Assembly: GCA_026671195.1 (NCBI GenBank)
Contig: JAPOHD010000002.1
Location: 1 to 64,000, forward strand
Reading direction: 5' to 3'
Length of the DNA stretch: 64,000 bases
Origin: Draconibacterium aestuarii
GTDB taxonomy: Bacteria > Bacteroidota > Bacteroidia > Bacteroidales > Prolixibacteraceae
Position numbers and translations under genes: made by a program. Under the pieces are notes generated by a model. The model was not told the DNA's origin. It ran no database searches and was given only the letters and a program-made list of their open reading frames with translations. This document shows, one piece after another, positions 8,931 to 18,170 of this stretch. The stretch's first letter is position 1; every line of letters begins with the position of its first letter.

Positions 8931-11012
8931 ATGACAAAATATTTAAGTTATTTTCTATTACTGTTTTATGTTGCACTCATTTCGTGTTCCGACGACATCA
9001 ATATTTTTGTATCAACTCAGGGAAACGAAGAAGGAAATGGCACTTTTAAAAAACCTTTCTCCAGTATTGAAAGAGCCAAAAACTTCATTCACTTACAAAG
9101 AGCCAAAGGCAATAGTGAACCTTTTTGCATTTTAGTTCGTGGAGGTGATTATTATTTTACACAGACCCTAAAATTTACTGATGCCGACAGCAATCTGATC
9201 ATCAAACCATACGGGCAGGAAAAGGTACGGTTTACCGGAGGTTTATCGGTTGATCCGGCCAATGCCTTGCCTGTATCCGGAACGGAAAATGAAAAATTGT
9301 TCCCTTCTGAAAATCGTGCGAATATTTTAATGGTTCATTTAAAAAAGCTGGGAATAACCGATTATGGGGAACTGCACCCCAACGGATTTAGTCGCCCAAA
9401 AATACCGGTCTGGATGGAACTTTTTGTAAATGATGTGCCGGGGCATCTGGCCCGATGGCCCAACGATTCATCCATTGTAATTGGCAAGATTTTACAGGAA
9501 GGTTCTGTGGCTTCCAATGGCGACGATGGAAATATTGGCGGGAAATTTACATACGATGTGAGCCGCCCTTCGAAATGGAAAATCCCGGATGATATCTGGA
9601 TATTCGGATTCTTTAATTATGGCTGGGCTGACGATGCGGTAAAGCTGACTTCGATTGATACGATCAATAAAACTTTTACAACAGCACAACCCCACCGTTA
9701 CGGTTTTGATTCAGGAAAACCTTACAATAAATGGTATGCCTATAATATTGCCGAAGAAATTGACATGCCCGGCGAATATTATATCGACAGAAAAGAAGGA
9801 ATCCTGTATTTCTACAATCCCGGAAAAATCGAAAGCATCGAACTTTCTGTTTTCGAAGATCCTTTTATAACCATCAACGGTTCGTCAAACATTACGGTTG
9901 AAGGAATTACATTTGACTGTACTAGGGGAATAGCAGCAGAAATGTTCAAAACGGAAAATTGCATTTTTCAGGATTGCACCTTTAACAATATGGGTATGTA
10001 TGCCGTAAACATAAACTACGAGGAGAATGCTGTTCTTAATAGTGATCCTGTTCTCAGTAAAAACAATGGATTAAAAAATTGTACAGTTTGTCAGACCGGC
10101 TCGGGTGGAATTTTACTGTACGGCGGAAACCGAAAAACACTTGAAGCTTCAGGAAATTATGTTGAAAACTGCGCCATTCACGATTTTAACCGCATCTCAA
10201 AAACCTATTGTGCGGGCATCAAAATTTCGGGCGTAGGAAACCGGATTTCACACAACGAACTTTATAACTCACCACACGCAGCCATCCTGCTTTCAGGAAA
10301 CGACCACCTGATTGAATACAACGAAATTCATAGTGTTTGTATGGTTACCGATGACGTTGGGGCGCTTTATTACGGTCGCAATCCTTCAGAAAGAGGAAAT
10401 GAGGTCAAGTACAATTATTTCCATCATCTGGGAGATAAGCACCGGACTACCGCTGTTTACCACGACGACGGAGCCTGCGGAATGACGGTTCACGGAAATA
10501 TTTTCTACAAAGCAGGCATTTTTCCTTCTCTTATTGGGGGCGGAAGCGATAATATATACACCAATAATATGTTTTTCGATTGCCCCGTCGGGATTAAAGT
10601 TGATAACCGTATGGAAGCATTCGAATGGGCCAAACCCATGATTGCCAAAGGTGGTGTGATTGAACAAAGACTAAATGAGATACATTACGATCAACCACCT
10701 TACAGCACGAAATATCCTGAATTAACAAAATACTGGGACGAAAATCCGGCATTCCCGAAACGAAACAAGATTGACGGAAATATATTTGTGAATGTTGATC
10801 AAATTATTTTGAAAGTTGATGACGGCGTAAACTCGGACAAACAGTTTCTGGATTTCAGCGATAACAATTTAATCACAGACAAAGATCCCGGTTTTGTTGA
10901 TTTCGAGAATCAGAACTTCAAGCTGAAAGAATCATCTGAAGTTTTTAAGATATTACCGGTTTTTGAACAAATACCTTTCGAAAAAATTGGTTCTCTTAAA
11001 AGTAGAAAATAA
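8931..11012 (+). CDS. Right-handed beta-helix lipoprotein, GH141-like
   Basis: 693 residues. The leader ends in A-L-I-S-C (about residue 19), a lipobox, so it is a lipoprotein. It opens with the 'VSTQGNEEGNGTFKKPFSSI' style start of pectate-lyase-like helices, then 'GHLARWPN' and 'YYIDRKEGILYFYNP', a signature I associate with GH141-type proteins, then many N-rich helix rungs. GH141 includes an alpha-L-fucosidase of rhamnogalacturonan-II breakdown and xylanases, so a deoxysugar- or pectin-directed role fits the neighbours. I cannot identify the catalytic residues of this family by eye. It is 27 bp from the GH29 gene. Alternative: a non-catalytic carbohydrate-binding beta-helix. The fold call is firm; the GH141 label is moderate. 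Confidence 0.72.
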   Translation: MTKYLSYFLLLFYVALISCSDDINIFVSTQGNEEGNGTFKKPFSSIERAKNFIHLQRAKGNSEPFCILVRGGDYYFTQTLKFTDADSNLIIKPYGQEKVRFTGGLSVDPANALPVSGTENEKLFPSENRANILMVHLKKLGITDYGELHPNGFSRPKIPVWMELFVNDVPGHLARWPNDSSIVIGKILQEGSVASNGDDGNIGGKFTYDVSRPSKWKIPDDIWIFGFFNYGWADDAVKLTSIDTINKTFTTAQPHRYGFDSGKPYNKWYAYNIAEEIDMPGEYYIDRKEGILYFYNPGKIESIELSVFEDPFITINGSSNITVEGITFDCTRGIAAEMFKTENCIFQDCTFNNMGMYAVNINYEENAVLNSDPVLSKNNGLKNCTVCQTGSGGILLYGGNRKTLEASGNYVENCAIHDFNRISKTYCAGIKISGVGNRISHNELYNSPHAAILLSGNDHLIEYNEIHSVCMVTDDVGALYYGRNPSERGNEVKYNYFHHLGDKHRTTAVYHDDGACGMTVHGNIFYKAGIFPSLIGGGSDNIYTNNMFFDCPVGIKVDNRMEAFEWAKPMIAKGGVIEQRLNEIHYDQPPYSTKYPELTKYWDENPAFPKRNKIDGNIFVNVDQIILKVDDGVNSDKQFLDFSDNNLITDKDPGFVDFENQNFKLKESSEVFKILPVFEQIPFEKIGSLKSRK

Positions 11013-11046
11013 TATAGTGGAGATATAAATTACAAATCAAATTAAC

Positions 11047-12324
11047 ATGAAAAAATTAGTTTTACTATTCATAATTATCACTTCTTGTTTTGGGTTATCG
11101 GCACAAGATTTAAATGATGCAAAAGAAATAGTTAAAACACTTTCTTCGCCTGAATTTAAAGGAAGAGGTTATGTTGGCAATGGGCATAAAATTGCTGCAA
11201 AATACATCAGTAAACAATACGCTGAAATTGGCTTAAAATCATTTGGCAAAAACTATTTTCAACCTTTTGAAATAAATGCCAACACCTTCCCTTCAAAAAT
11301 GGAACTTCTGTTTAACGGAGAAGAACTCATTCCCGGAGAAAATTATATTATCGATCCAAAATCTGCATCTTTAAAGGGGGAATTTCCAACTGTTGTAATC
11401 CGTGAACAAGACTTAATGGATAAAACAAAGTTTGCTGATGTGGTTGAAAATTCTTTGGGAAAAGTTTTAATTATTGATGAAATTAAATCTGATATTAAGG
11501 ACAAAGAAGATAAAAAGAAGATAAAAAAGTTAATCGACTATTTAAAATACAATCCTGACGTGCCTTCAGTAGCAACTATTATTTATACCGATAAAAAACT
11601 CACATGGGGTGGCTCTACAATCCAAAAACAGAAAACATCTTTTATTGTAAATAAAGAACTTAACCCGGAAAGTATAAATGAAGTAAGCATAAATGTAAAA
11701 GCCAAATTTATTAAATGTGAAACGCAAAATGTTGTTGGTTATATTGAAGGAACCGAAAAACCTGATTCTTTTTTAGTCATGTTGGGGCATTACGATCATT
11801 TAGGAAAAATGGGCTCAAAAATGTATATCCCCGGGGCAAACGACAATGCCAGTGGAATTTCAATGTTGCTTAGTTTGGCAAAATACTACAAAGAAAATCC
11901 GCACAAATATTCCATTGTTTTTATCTCTTTAGCAGCTGAAGAAATGGGAATACTTGGAGCAAAACATTATGTGGCAAATCCTTTGTTTGATCTTAATCAA
12001 ATTCGTTTTCTGGTTAATTTTGATATGGCAGGAACAGGAGATGAAGGAATTAAAGTTGTAAATGGAACTGTTTTCAGAAAAGAATATGACTTGTTGAACG
12101 AGATAAATAAAGAAAACAATTACATCCCTTCGGTAAATATTAGAGGAGAGTCGTGTAACAGCGATCATTGTATGTTCCATCAGCAAGGAGTACCAAGTTT
12201 CTTTATTTATACAATGGGTGGAATTCAGGCCTATCATGATATATACGACAGGTTTGAAACCTTACCATTTACTGCATTTAAAGGTTATTCAGAGCTAATG
12301 ATTAACTTCTTTGATACTTTATAG
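11047..12324 (+). CDS. M28-family zinc aminopeptidase-like protein
   Basis: 425 residues, exported (leader ending G-L-S-A-Q). The M28 metal centre is complete: H248 and D250 in G-H-Y-D-H, D266 in G-A-N-D-N-A-S-G, the E298/E299 pair in A-A-E-E-M-G, D326 in N-F-D-M-A-G and H397 in A-Y-H-D. The N-terminal 230 residues hold an inserted PA-like domain. M28 enzymes are co-catalytic zinc exopeptidases. A peptidase inside a glycan cluster may remove peptides from glycoconjugates, or it may be a passenger. The gene is visibly more A+T-rich than its neighbours (one line near 11461 is only about 20% G+C), which suggests a different origin. Spacing to neighbours is 34 and 26 bp on the same strand. Confidence 0.88.
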   Translation: MKKLVLLFIIITSCFGLSAQDLNDAKEIVKTLSSPEFKGRGYVGNGHKIAAKYISKQYAEIGLKSFGKNYFQPFEINANTFPSKMELLFNGEELIPGENYIIDPKSASLKGEFPTVVIREQDLMDKTKFADVVENSLGKVLIIDEIKSDIKDKEDKKKIKKLIDYLKYNPDVPSVATIIYTDKKLTWGGSTIQKQKTSFIVNKELNPESINEVSINVKAKFIKCETQNVVGYIEGTEKPDSFLVMLGHYDHLGKMGSKMYIPGANDNASGISMLLSLAKYYKENPHKYSIVFISLAAEEMGILGAKHYVANPLFDLNQIRFLVNFDMAGTGDEGIKVVNGTVFRKEYDLLNEINKENNYIPSVNIRGESCNSDHCMFHQQGVPSFFIYTMGGIQAYHDIYDRFETLPFTAFKGYSELMINFFDTL

Positions 12325-12350
12325 TAATACAATTCTTTAACTAAATATCT

Positions 12351-13454
12351 ATGAAACCGCGCGAAAGAGTTCTTAAAGCATTTAAACGTATTCCCGGTCT
12401 TCCCGACAGAGTTCCTGTCCAGTTTGATTTGTGCCGCCAACTAGCGGATCATTTCGGTAAGGAATTGGGCATTCCTGTAATCTATACTGAAAATTTGTAC
12501 GAGGATGTAACTTATCGTATTAGTGCCAACGAGTTGCGGGTGGCTATGGGAAGTGATGTGGTTGTTACCGGGGCTTCTGTTTCCGACGATTTTAAAATTG
12601 TAAAAGATGAAAAGGGGCACTGGTTAAACGAATATAATATGAAAATGCGCCAGGGAGATATTTATGTCGAAGTGCTGGAACATCCACTTGCCCATGCTGA
12701 AACCCGGGCTGATATTGATGCTTTCAGCTTTCCTGATCCGCTGGCGTCTGGGCGTTACCGTGACGCAGAAAATCTCGTAAAAAAATACAAAGACGATTAC
12801 TTAATATTTGGCGATATTGAAGTAACTGTTTTTTCGTTGGGCCATCAGCTGGTGGGAATGGAAAAGTTACTCATCGATATGATGATGGAAACGGAATATG
12901 TCATTCCCTTATTTGAAGCCTGTGCCGAATTTCAGACACGAATAGGTTTACAATTGATTGAACGGGGAGTAGATGCCATTTGGTTTGGCGATGATTTTGG
13001 GACCCAGACCAGCCTGATTATTCCTCCTGGAATTTTTCAGACACAATTAAAGCCCATCTATAAAAAAATGGTAGATCGTTTCAAAGAGGCCAATCCCGAT
13101 ATTATTCCAATCCTGCATTGCGACGGAGCGGTTGCTGATCTGCTGGACGATATCCGTGAAATCGGTTTTGAAGTTTTTAACCCGGTCCAACCCGGTGTTT
13201 CCGGTCATCTTCCGCAGGATATGAAAACAAATTTTGGGAGTAAGTTTGTTTTTTGGGGTGCCATCGATCAGCAGGATTTGTTACCCCACGGAACCGATGA
13301 AGAACTGGAAAATGATATCATCGAAAAGATAAATATTCTGGGAAAAAATGGTGGATACATGATTGCTCCTGCACATATTCTGCAGAGCGATGTATCACCC
13401 GTACGTGTACTGAAATTTATTGAACTTTGTAAAAAACACGGGAATGTGTATTAA
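12351..13454 (+). CDS. Uroporphyrinogen decarboxylase-fold (URO-D/MtaA-like) protein
   Basis: 367 residues without a signal peptide, so cytoplasmic. 'PRERVLKAFKRIPGLPDRVPVQFD' is the typical start of the URO-D-like barrel family; 'LHCDG' near residue 262 resembles the H-x-C zinc-ligand pair of cobamide:coenzyme M methyltransferases (MtaA/MtbA). It is unlikely to be a true HemE, because the arginine-rich substrate motif of HemE is absent and the context is a sugar cluster. URO-D-fold genes of unknown role are often found near glycoside hydrolases in Bacteroidota and Planctomycetota; what they act on is not known to me. It lies 26 bp after the M28 gene and 109 bp before GH92. Confidence 0.75.
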   Translation: MKPRERVLKAFKRIPGLPDRVPVQFDLCRQLADHFGKELGIPVIYTENLYEDVTYRISANELRVAMGSDVVVTGASVSDDFKIVKDEKGHWLNEYNMKMRQGDIYVEVLEHPLAHAETRADIDAFSFPDPLASGRYRDAENLVKKYKDDYLIFGDIEVTVFSLGHQLVGMEKLLIDMMMETEYVIPLFEACAEFQTRIGLQLIERGVDAIWFGDDFGTQTSLIIPPGIFQTQLKPIYKKMVDRFKEANPDIIPILHCDGAVADLLDDIREIGFEVFNPVQPGVSGHLPQDMKTNFGSKFVFWGAIDQQDLLPHGTDEELENDIIEKINILGKNGGYMIAPAHILQSDVSPVRVLKFIELCKKHGNVY

Positions 13455-13563
13455 TCGCTAATTTCTTGAAAATTCATTTCAATAAAATCGGGATTATTAA
13501 CAACTTTAGGCTGGAAGAATCAAAATAACTTAAATCAAAATCATTCAATCAATTCATCCATAT

Positions 13564-15876
13564 ATGTATTTAAGAAAAATAATTTCTCTTTTTGTTTCGG
13601 TTTGGATTGCCGGAACTTCGTTGGCACAAAACAAAACTGAAGACTTGACCCAGTATGTTAATCCCCTCATCGGGACACAGGAAATGGGACATGTTTTCCC
13701 CGGTGCATGTGTTCCTTTCGGAATGGTTCAATTGAGTCCTGATACTGACACCATTCCGTACGATTTTGAGGGAAAATACACCGGAACCGTTTATCGCTAC
13801 TGTGCCGGGTATCAGCACAACGACCCAACTATAGTTGGATTTAGCCACACCCATTTCAGCGGGACTGGACATTCCGATCTGGGTGACTTTTTAATTATGC
13901 CTACCACGGGGAAATTACAACTGAACCCGGGAACAGCCGATAACCCGGAAAGCGGTTATCGCTCGCGTTTTAGTCACGATGAAGAAACTACAGTTCCCGG
14001 ATATTACACTGTTCAGCTGAAAGACTACGATATAAAAGCCGAATTAACAACCAGCGAGCATGTTGGTTTTCATCAGTACACTTTCCCTGAAAACGATGAT
14101 TCTCACATCATTCTCGATTTGACACACGGCATTTACAATTACGACGGAAAAGTACTTTGGTCGCAGGTTTGGGTACAAAATGATACGCTGGTAACCGGCT
14201 ACCGGATAACAAGCGGCTGGGCGCGTACCAACTACCTTTATTTTGCCATGGTGTTTTCGAAACCCATTGAAAACTTTGGCTGCGAAAACCACGAAGACCA
14301 GGTTTACAAAGGATTCTGGCGCAAAATCGACCAGGAACACAACTTCCCGGAAATGGGTGGAAGAAACCTGAAAACCCACTTCGATTTTAAAACCAAAGAC
14401 GGAGAAAAAATAAAAGTGAAGTTTGCCATCTCAGCTGTTAGTACCGAAGGTGCACTTAAAAATCTGAAAGCAGAAGTACCACATTTCGATTTTGAAAAGG
14501 TGAAAACCGAAGCGCACCAAAAATGGCAGAACGAACTGGGAAAAATTACCATCAATGCTTCTCCCGAGAAAAAAACAGCCTTTTACACTTCGCTTTACCA
14601 CACTTTTATCAATCCGGTGGAATACATGGATGTTGACGGCCAGTACCGCGGAATCGACCATCAAATTCATAAGGCCGAAGGTTTTGTCAACTACTCCATC
14701 TTTTCATTGTGGGACACCTACCGGGCACTGCACCCGCTTTTAACGCTCATTCAGCCAAAGCGCACTTCTGATATGATTAATTCAATGCTGGCTCACTACG
14801 ACCAGAGTGTGTTAGGTATGCTGCCGGTTTGGAGTCACTTTGGAAACGAAAACTGGTGTATGATCGGTAATCACGCAGTTCCGGTAATTGTTGATGCATG
14901 GATAAATGGAATTCGTGGTTTTGATTCGCAGCACGCTTTGGATGCCTGCGTTTCGTCGGCCACAAATAAATACTACGGGAATATCCCAGATTACATGAAA
15001 CTGGGTTATGTCCCTTATGAAAAAAATGCCACCGGCTCGTCGATGACACTGGAATATGCTTATGATGACTGGACCATCGCACAGCTGGCAAAATCCATTG
15101 GCAAAAACGATGTTGCAGCCACCTTCGAAAAACGGGCAGAAAACTGGGAAATACTGTTTAACGACAAAACAGGTTTTGTGGGAGCCAAAGACAGCAAAGG
15201 AAACTGGAAAACTCCATTCGATCCATTGCAGACTCACGATGAAGGTTTTATTGAAGGAAATGCATGGAATTACTCACTTTATGTTCCACAAGACATTACT
15301 TCTCTAATTCAGAAAATGGGTGGAAATCGATGCTTTTCGGATCATTTGGATTCTTTATTTACGATGTATCTACCAGACAAGTATTTTGCCGAAACGGAAG
15401 ATATTACACGTGAAGGTTTAATGGGGTGTTATGTACATGGCAATGAGCCCAGTCATCATGTTGCATATATGTATAATTGGGCCGGGAAACCATGGAAAAC
15501 ACAGGAACGAATTCACGAAATTATTACCACCAAGTACCTGAATAAACCTGACGGGTTGTGTGGTAACGATGATTGTGGGCAAATGTCAGCCTGGTACATC
15601 TTTTCTTCTCTAGGTTTCTACCCGGTTTGCCCCGGATCGGGAGAATATGCTATTGGTTCACCTTCTGTAAAACAAGGAGTTATTGATCTTGGAGATGGAA
15701 AGAAGCTGCATGTTAACGCAAATAATCTTTCGGATAAAAACATTTATGTAAAATCGCTAAAACTTAACGGAAAGCCAATAAACAGAAGTATTATAACTAA
15801 TAGAGAGATCAGAAACGGGGGAGAGCTTGTTTTTGAAATGAGTGCTAAACCCAATAAAAAATGGGCCACAAAATAA
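13564..15876 (+). CDS. GH92 alpha-mannosidase
   Basis: 770 residues with a Sec signal (A-G-T-S-L-A-Q). It has the full GH92 layout: 'YVNPLIGTQEMGHVFPGACVP' at the start of the beta-sandwich, 'FSHTHFSGTGHSDLGD', then the (alpha/alpha)6 domain with 'GNEPSHH' (acid E at about residue 627) and 'GNDDCGQMSAWYIFSSLGFYP' (base aspartates at about 669-671). GH92 enzymes are calcium-dependent inverting exo-alpha-mannosidases acting on N-glycans, yeast mannan or other mannosides. The 109-bp gap upstream could hold its own promoter, though I see no clear TAnnTTTG box. It suggests the target contains mannose, or that the cluster also handles glycoproteins. Full length for the family. Confidence 0.94.
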   Translation: MYLRKIISLFVSVWIAGTSLAQNKTEDLTQYVNPLIGTQEMGHVFPGACVPFGMVQLSPDTDTIPYDFEGKYTGTVYRYCAGYQHNDPTIVGFSHTHFSGTGHSDLGDFLIMPTTGKLQLNPGTADNPESGYRSRFSHDEETTVPGYYTVQLKDYDIKAELTTSEHVGFHQYTFPENDDSHIILDLTHGIYNYDGKVLWSQVWVQNDTLVTGYRITSGWARTNYLYFAMVFSKPIENFGCENHEDQVYKGFWRKIDQEHNFPEMGGRNLKTHFDFKTKDGEKIKVKFAISAVSTEGALKNLKAEVPHFDFEKVKTEAHQKWQNELGKITINASPEKKTAFYTSLYHTFINPVEYMDVDGQYRGIDHQIHKAEGFVNYSIFSLWDTYRALHPLLTLIQPKRTSDMINSMLAHYDQSVLGMLPVWSHFGNENWCMIGNHAVPVIVDAWINGIRGFDSQHALDACVSSATNKYYGNIPDYMKLGYVPYEKNATGSSMTLEYAYDDWTIAQLAKSIGKNDVAATFEKRAENWEILFNDKTGFVGAKDSKGNWKTPFDPLQTHDEGFIEGNAWNYSLYVPQDITSLIQKMGGNRCFSDHLDSLFTMYLPDKYFAETEDITREGLMGCYVHGNEPSHHVAYMYNWAGKPWKTQERIHEIITTKYLNKPDGLCGNDDCGQMSAWYIFSSLGFYPVCPGSGEYAIGSPSVKQGVIDLGDGKKLHVNANNLSDKNIYVKSLKLNGKPINRSIITNREIRNGGELVFEMSAKPNKKWATK

Positions 15877-15915
15877 GGGCATAAAAATCTTGTAAAAAGT
15901 ATAAGTCGGCAGGTT

Positions 15916-15960
15916 TTCCCGGCTTTAAAATGCTAAAGTAAAAACGAAAACGGCCGGGAA
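15916..15960. repeat. Inverted repeat between GH92 and DUF1080 genes
   Basis: TTCCCGGC at 15916-15923 pairs exactly with GCCGGGAA at 15953-15960 around a 29-base A-rich interval. No T-run follows closely, so it is a weak terminator candidate; it could equally be an operator or an mRNA-stability hairpin between two operon genes. Confidence 0.35.
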
Positions 15961-16030
15961 GTAGAATTCGGGTTTAAGAAAATCTTTTACCTTTATAATT
16001 CGAAAATCTAAATCAATTAAAATTTCAAAA

Positions 16031-16861
16031 ATGAGAACATTTTTAACTACTTCAAAAATCATTGTTTTTGCTTTAGCTTTGTTATTATCGGCGTGTAATT
16101 CTAAACCAAAAGGTCAGGATTCCTCAGAAACTGAGGCGAATAAATCGGGCGAAAACTGGATACAGCTCTTTAACGGAAAAGATTTAAACGACTGGGATAT
16201 TAAGTTTAAGGGAGAAGAAATGGGAGTAAATTACAATACTACCTTTCGGGTGGAAGATGGATTGTTGCGTGTTTCGTACGAAAACTGGGATGAATGGAAC
16301 GGCAAATTCGGGCATATTTTTTATAAGGGTGAGTTCTCGCATTACAAATTACATGTAGAATATCGTTTTATAGGAAAACAGGCCAAAAAAGGTCCGGGCT
16401 GGGCTTTCAGAAACAACGGTTTAATGATACACGGACAAAGTGCTGAATCGATGGCATTGGATCAGGATTTTCCAACCTCAATAGAAGTGCAGTTGTTGGG
16501 CGGAATTACAGGCAAAGGAGAACGTTCGACAATGAATTTGTGCACTCCCGGAACGAATGTAGTAATGAATGATTCGCTGATAGAACAGCACTGTATCAAC
16601 TCGACTTCTGAAACACAGCTGGATGACAAGTGGGTTGATGTGATGGTTGAAGTGCATGGAGGTGAAGTTATTAGGCATTTTGTTGACGGTGTGGAAGTGA
16701 TGCATTACGAAAAGCCACAGCTCGATCCGCGCGATCAGTATTACGAAAAAATGTTACCGCTTTATGGCGATAAAATGATAAGTAAAGGAACAATCTCGCT
16801 TCAGGCAGAAAGTCACGGTACCGATTTCAGAAAAGTAGAGTTGTTGGTATTGGAAGAATAG
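16031..16861 (+). CDS. DUF1080 (3-keto-disaccharide hydrolase-type) lipoprotein
   Basis: 276 residues. The lipobox L-S-A-C lies near residue 22. 'WIQLFNGKDLNDWDIKFKG' is the standard opening of the DUF1080 concanavalin-like fold, followed by 'FRVEDGLLRV' and, near the end, 'GTISLQAESHGTDFRKVELL'. Members of the family have been linked to 3-keto-glycoside hydrolysis, so a role late in oligosaccharide breakdown at the cell surface or periplasm is plausible. A near-consensus -7 box, TACCTTTA, lies at 15988-15995, 35 bp upstream of the ATG, so this gene may have its own promoter. It is the last + strand gene of the first glycan cluster; a bidirectional terminator follows. Confidence 0.85.
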   Translation: MRTFLTTSKIIVFALALLLSACNSKPKGQDSSETEANKSGENWIQLFNGKDLNDWDIKFKGEEMGVNYNTTFRVEDGLLRVSYENWDEWNGKFGHIFYKGEFSHYKLHVEYRFIGKQAKKGPGWAFRNNGLMIHGQSAESMALDQDFPTSIEVQLLGGITGKGERSTMNLCTPGTNVVMNDSLIEQHCINSTSETQLDDKWVDVMVEVHGGEVIRHFVDGVEVMHYEKPQLDPRDQYYEKMLPLYGDKMISKGTISLQAESHGTDFRKVELLVLEE

Positions 16862-16882
16862 ATGACTGTATTTCAGGTTCTC

Positions 16883-16924
16883 AAAAGCCAAATCTCAGGT
16901 TAATTTATTTGTGATTTGGCTTTT
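16883..16924. terminator. Bidirectional rho-independent terminator
   Basis: AAAAGCCAAATC (16883-16894) pairs perfectly with GATTTGGCTTTT (16913-16924), with A-runs and T-runs on the two sides. It ends both the + strand glycan operon and the convergent EamA gene, whose last five codons lie in the right arm. Confidence 0.8.
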
Positions 16925-17846
16925 GTTCGTTGGCAGCATTCTGTTTTAGTTCCCGGCGATTGGCGTAGTTTAAAGCAAGCAGAGAAGTGGCAATTATTGC
17001 CATTCCGAAGATGGAAATAAAATCAGGTTTCTCGTTTTTCATAATCATCCAGCTTAACGCAGCTCCTGAAACAGGAATTAAAAATTTCCAGATATTCAAA
17101 ATCGATACTTTTACTCCCGGACGTTTTAGCAACGAATACCATATAGTAATTGCTGCCGCCGATAAGAAACTTAACCATGCCAGTGCGTACCAGTATTTTG
17201 GCGGGAATGGGCCCAAATGGATGCCTTCAACCGGAATAGAAACAACCGAGAGCATTACTCCTCCAATTATTAATGACGTTGAACTTAATACTACGGGTGA
17301 AACTGTTTTAGAGCTTTTGGCAATTATTACATTGGAATACCCTGAAACAAGGTTGTTTATTAAAAGTAAGGCAATTCCAAGCAGTTCCAGTTCTCCTTTG
17401 ATTTCAACCTGGGCTCTGCCGAGTGTAATTATTGCAATTCCAACAACACCGATTAATATACTGCCGGTTTTTAGTGGTGTCATTTTATCGTTATGAAACG
17501 AAAAGTGTGCAACTACTGCAATAAATAGCGGTTGCGAACCAATTATCATGGCTGCCAGCGCACTGGGAACCAGGTTTATTCCGCTATAGAAAAGTGCATA
17601 CTGAGCAAATATTTGCACAACCGAGAGCAGGAGAATAAATTTTATATTGGCTTTTAATTCAGCAAAATACCGTTTGGGTTTTCCGAAATAGAAAAATATG
17701 AGTACTCCTGAAATAAAAAAGCGGATTCCGGCAAATTGCAGCGGTGTGTGGTGTTCCAGTCCGATTTTTACGCCAACAAATGCCGTCGACCAAAGCCAAC
17801 AGGCAACAATTGCCAAAAATGTAGTGCCTTTTAAAATGTTCTTCAT
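16905..17846 (-). CDS. EamA/DMT-family transporter
   Basis: About 313 residues from the ATG at 17846 (M-K-N-I-L-K-G); an in-frame ATG at 17876 would add ten less typical residues. There are about ten hydrophobic segments arranged as two EamA repeats, starting 'IVACWLWSTAFVGVKIGLE', with the typical 'LVPSALAAMIIGSQPLFIAVVAHF' in the first repeat, and an asparagine- and lysine-rich polar tail. The family exports or imports small metabolites such as amino acids and nucleosides; the substrate cannot be told. It is transcribed toward the glycan cluster and ends inside a bidirectional terminator, so it is independent of that cluster. Confidence 0.88.
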   Translation of the reverse strand: MKNILKGTTFLAIVACWLWSTAFVGVKIGLEHHTPLQFAGIRFFISGVLIFFYFGKPKRYFAELKANIKFILLLSVVQIFAQYALFYSGINLVPSALAAMIIGSQPLFIAVVAHFSFHNDKMTPLKTGSILIGVVGIAIITLGRAQVEIKGELELLGIALLLINNLVSGYSNVIIAKSSKTVSPVVLSSTSLIIGGVMLSVVSIPVEGIHLGPFPPKYWYALAWLSFLSAAAITIWYSLLKRPGVKVSILNIWKFLIPVSGAALSWMIMKNEKPDFISIFGMAIIATSLLALNYANRRELKQNAANEQKPNHK

Positions 17847-18170
17847 ATAAATTTTGATAGATGCAAAGGTGAGCAAATTATTGTTAAGAAACGTTTTGGG
17901 GTTCGGAATTGTTTTTAATTACCCTGTCTTTTAAAGCGGGGCTAACAAAACCGAAATATCTTAAGAACCATGTGTACTATTTCAGACTGGTGGATAGATA
18001 AAAAAATATAAGTAAGGCTCCGCTGTCTTCTAAAATTAGAACATGTTGTATAAAAATTCAGGAAGTATTTGTAAAAGCTTTCTACTTTGGGGCAATTCAT
18101 TGCTTCATTCTCGGTAGATACTTGGTAAAAAGGCTTAAATTGGCACTTCAATTTTCAAGAAAAAAACCTT
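17847..18170. other. Intergenic region between divergent genes, nothing identified
   Basis: 324 bp between the divergent EamA and MaoC genes. It is A+T-rich, and I see no repeat, no RNA gene and no exact TAnnTTTG box. It must contain promoters for both flanking genes, but I cannot place them. Confidence 0.5.

Noticed and set aside
12351-13454. True HemE (uroporphyrinogen decarboxylase)
   Set aside because: It lacks the HemE arginine motif and sits in a glycan cluster; a URO-D-fold call is safer.
17942-18151. 69-codon - strand frame between EamA and MaoC genes
   Set aside because: Low-complexity, no recognised domain and no plausible start region.
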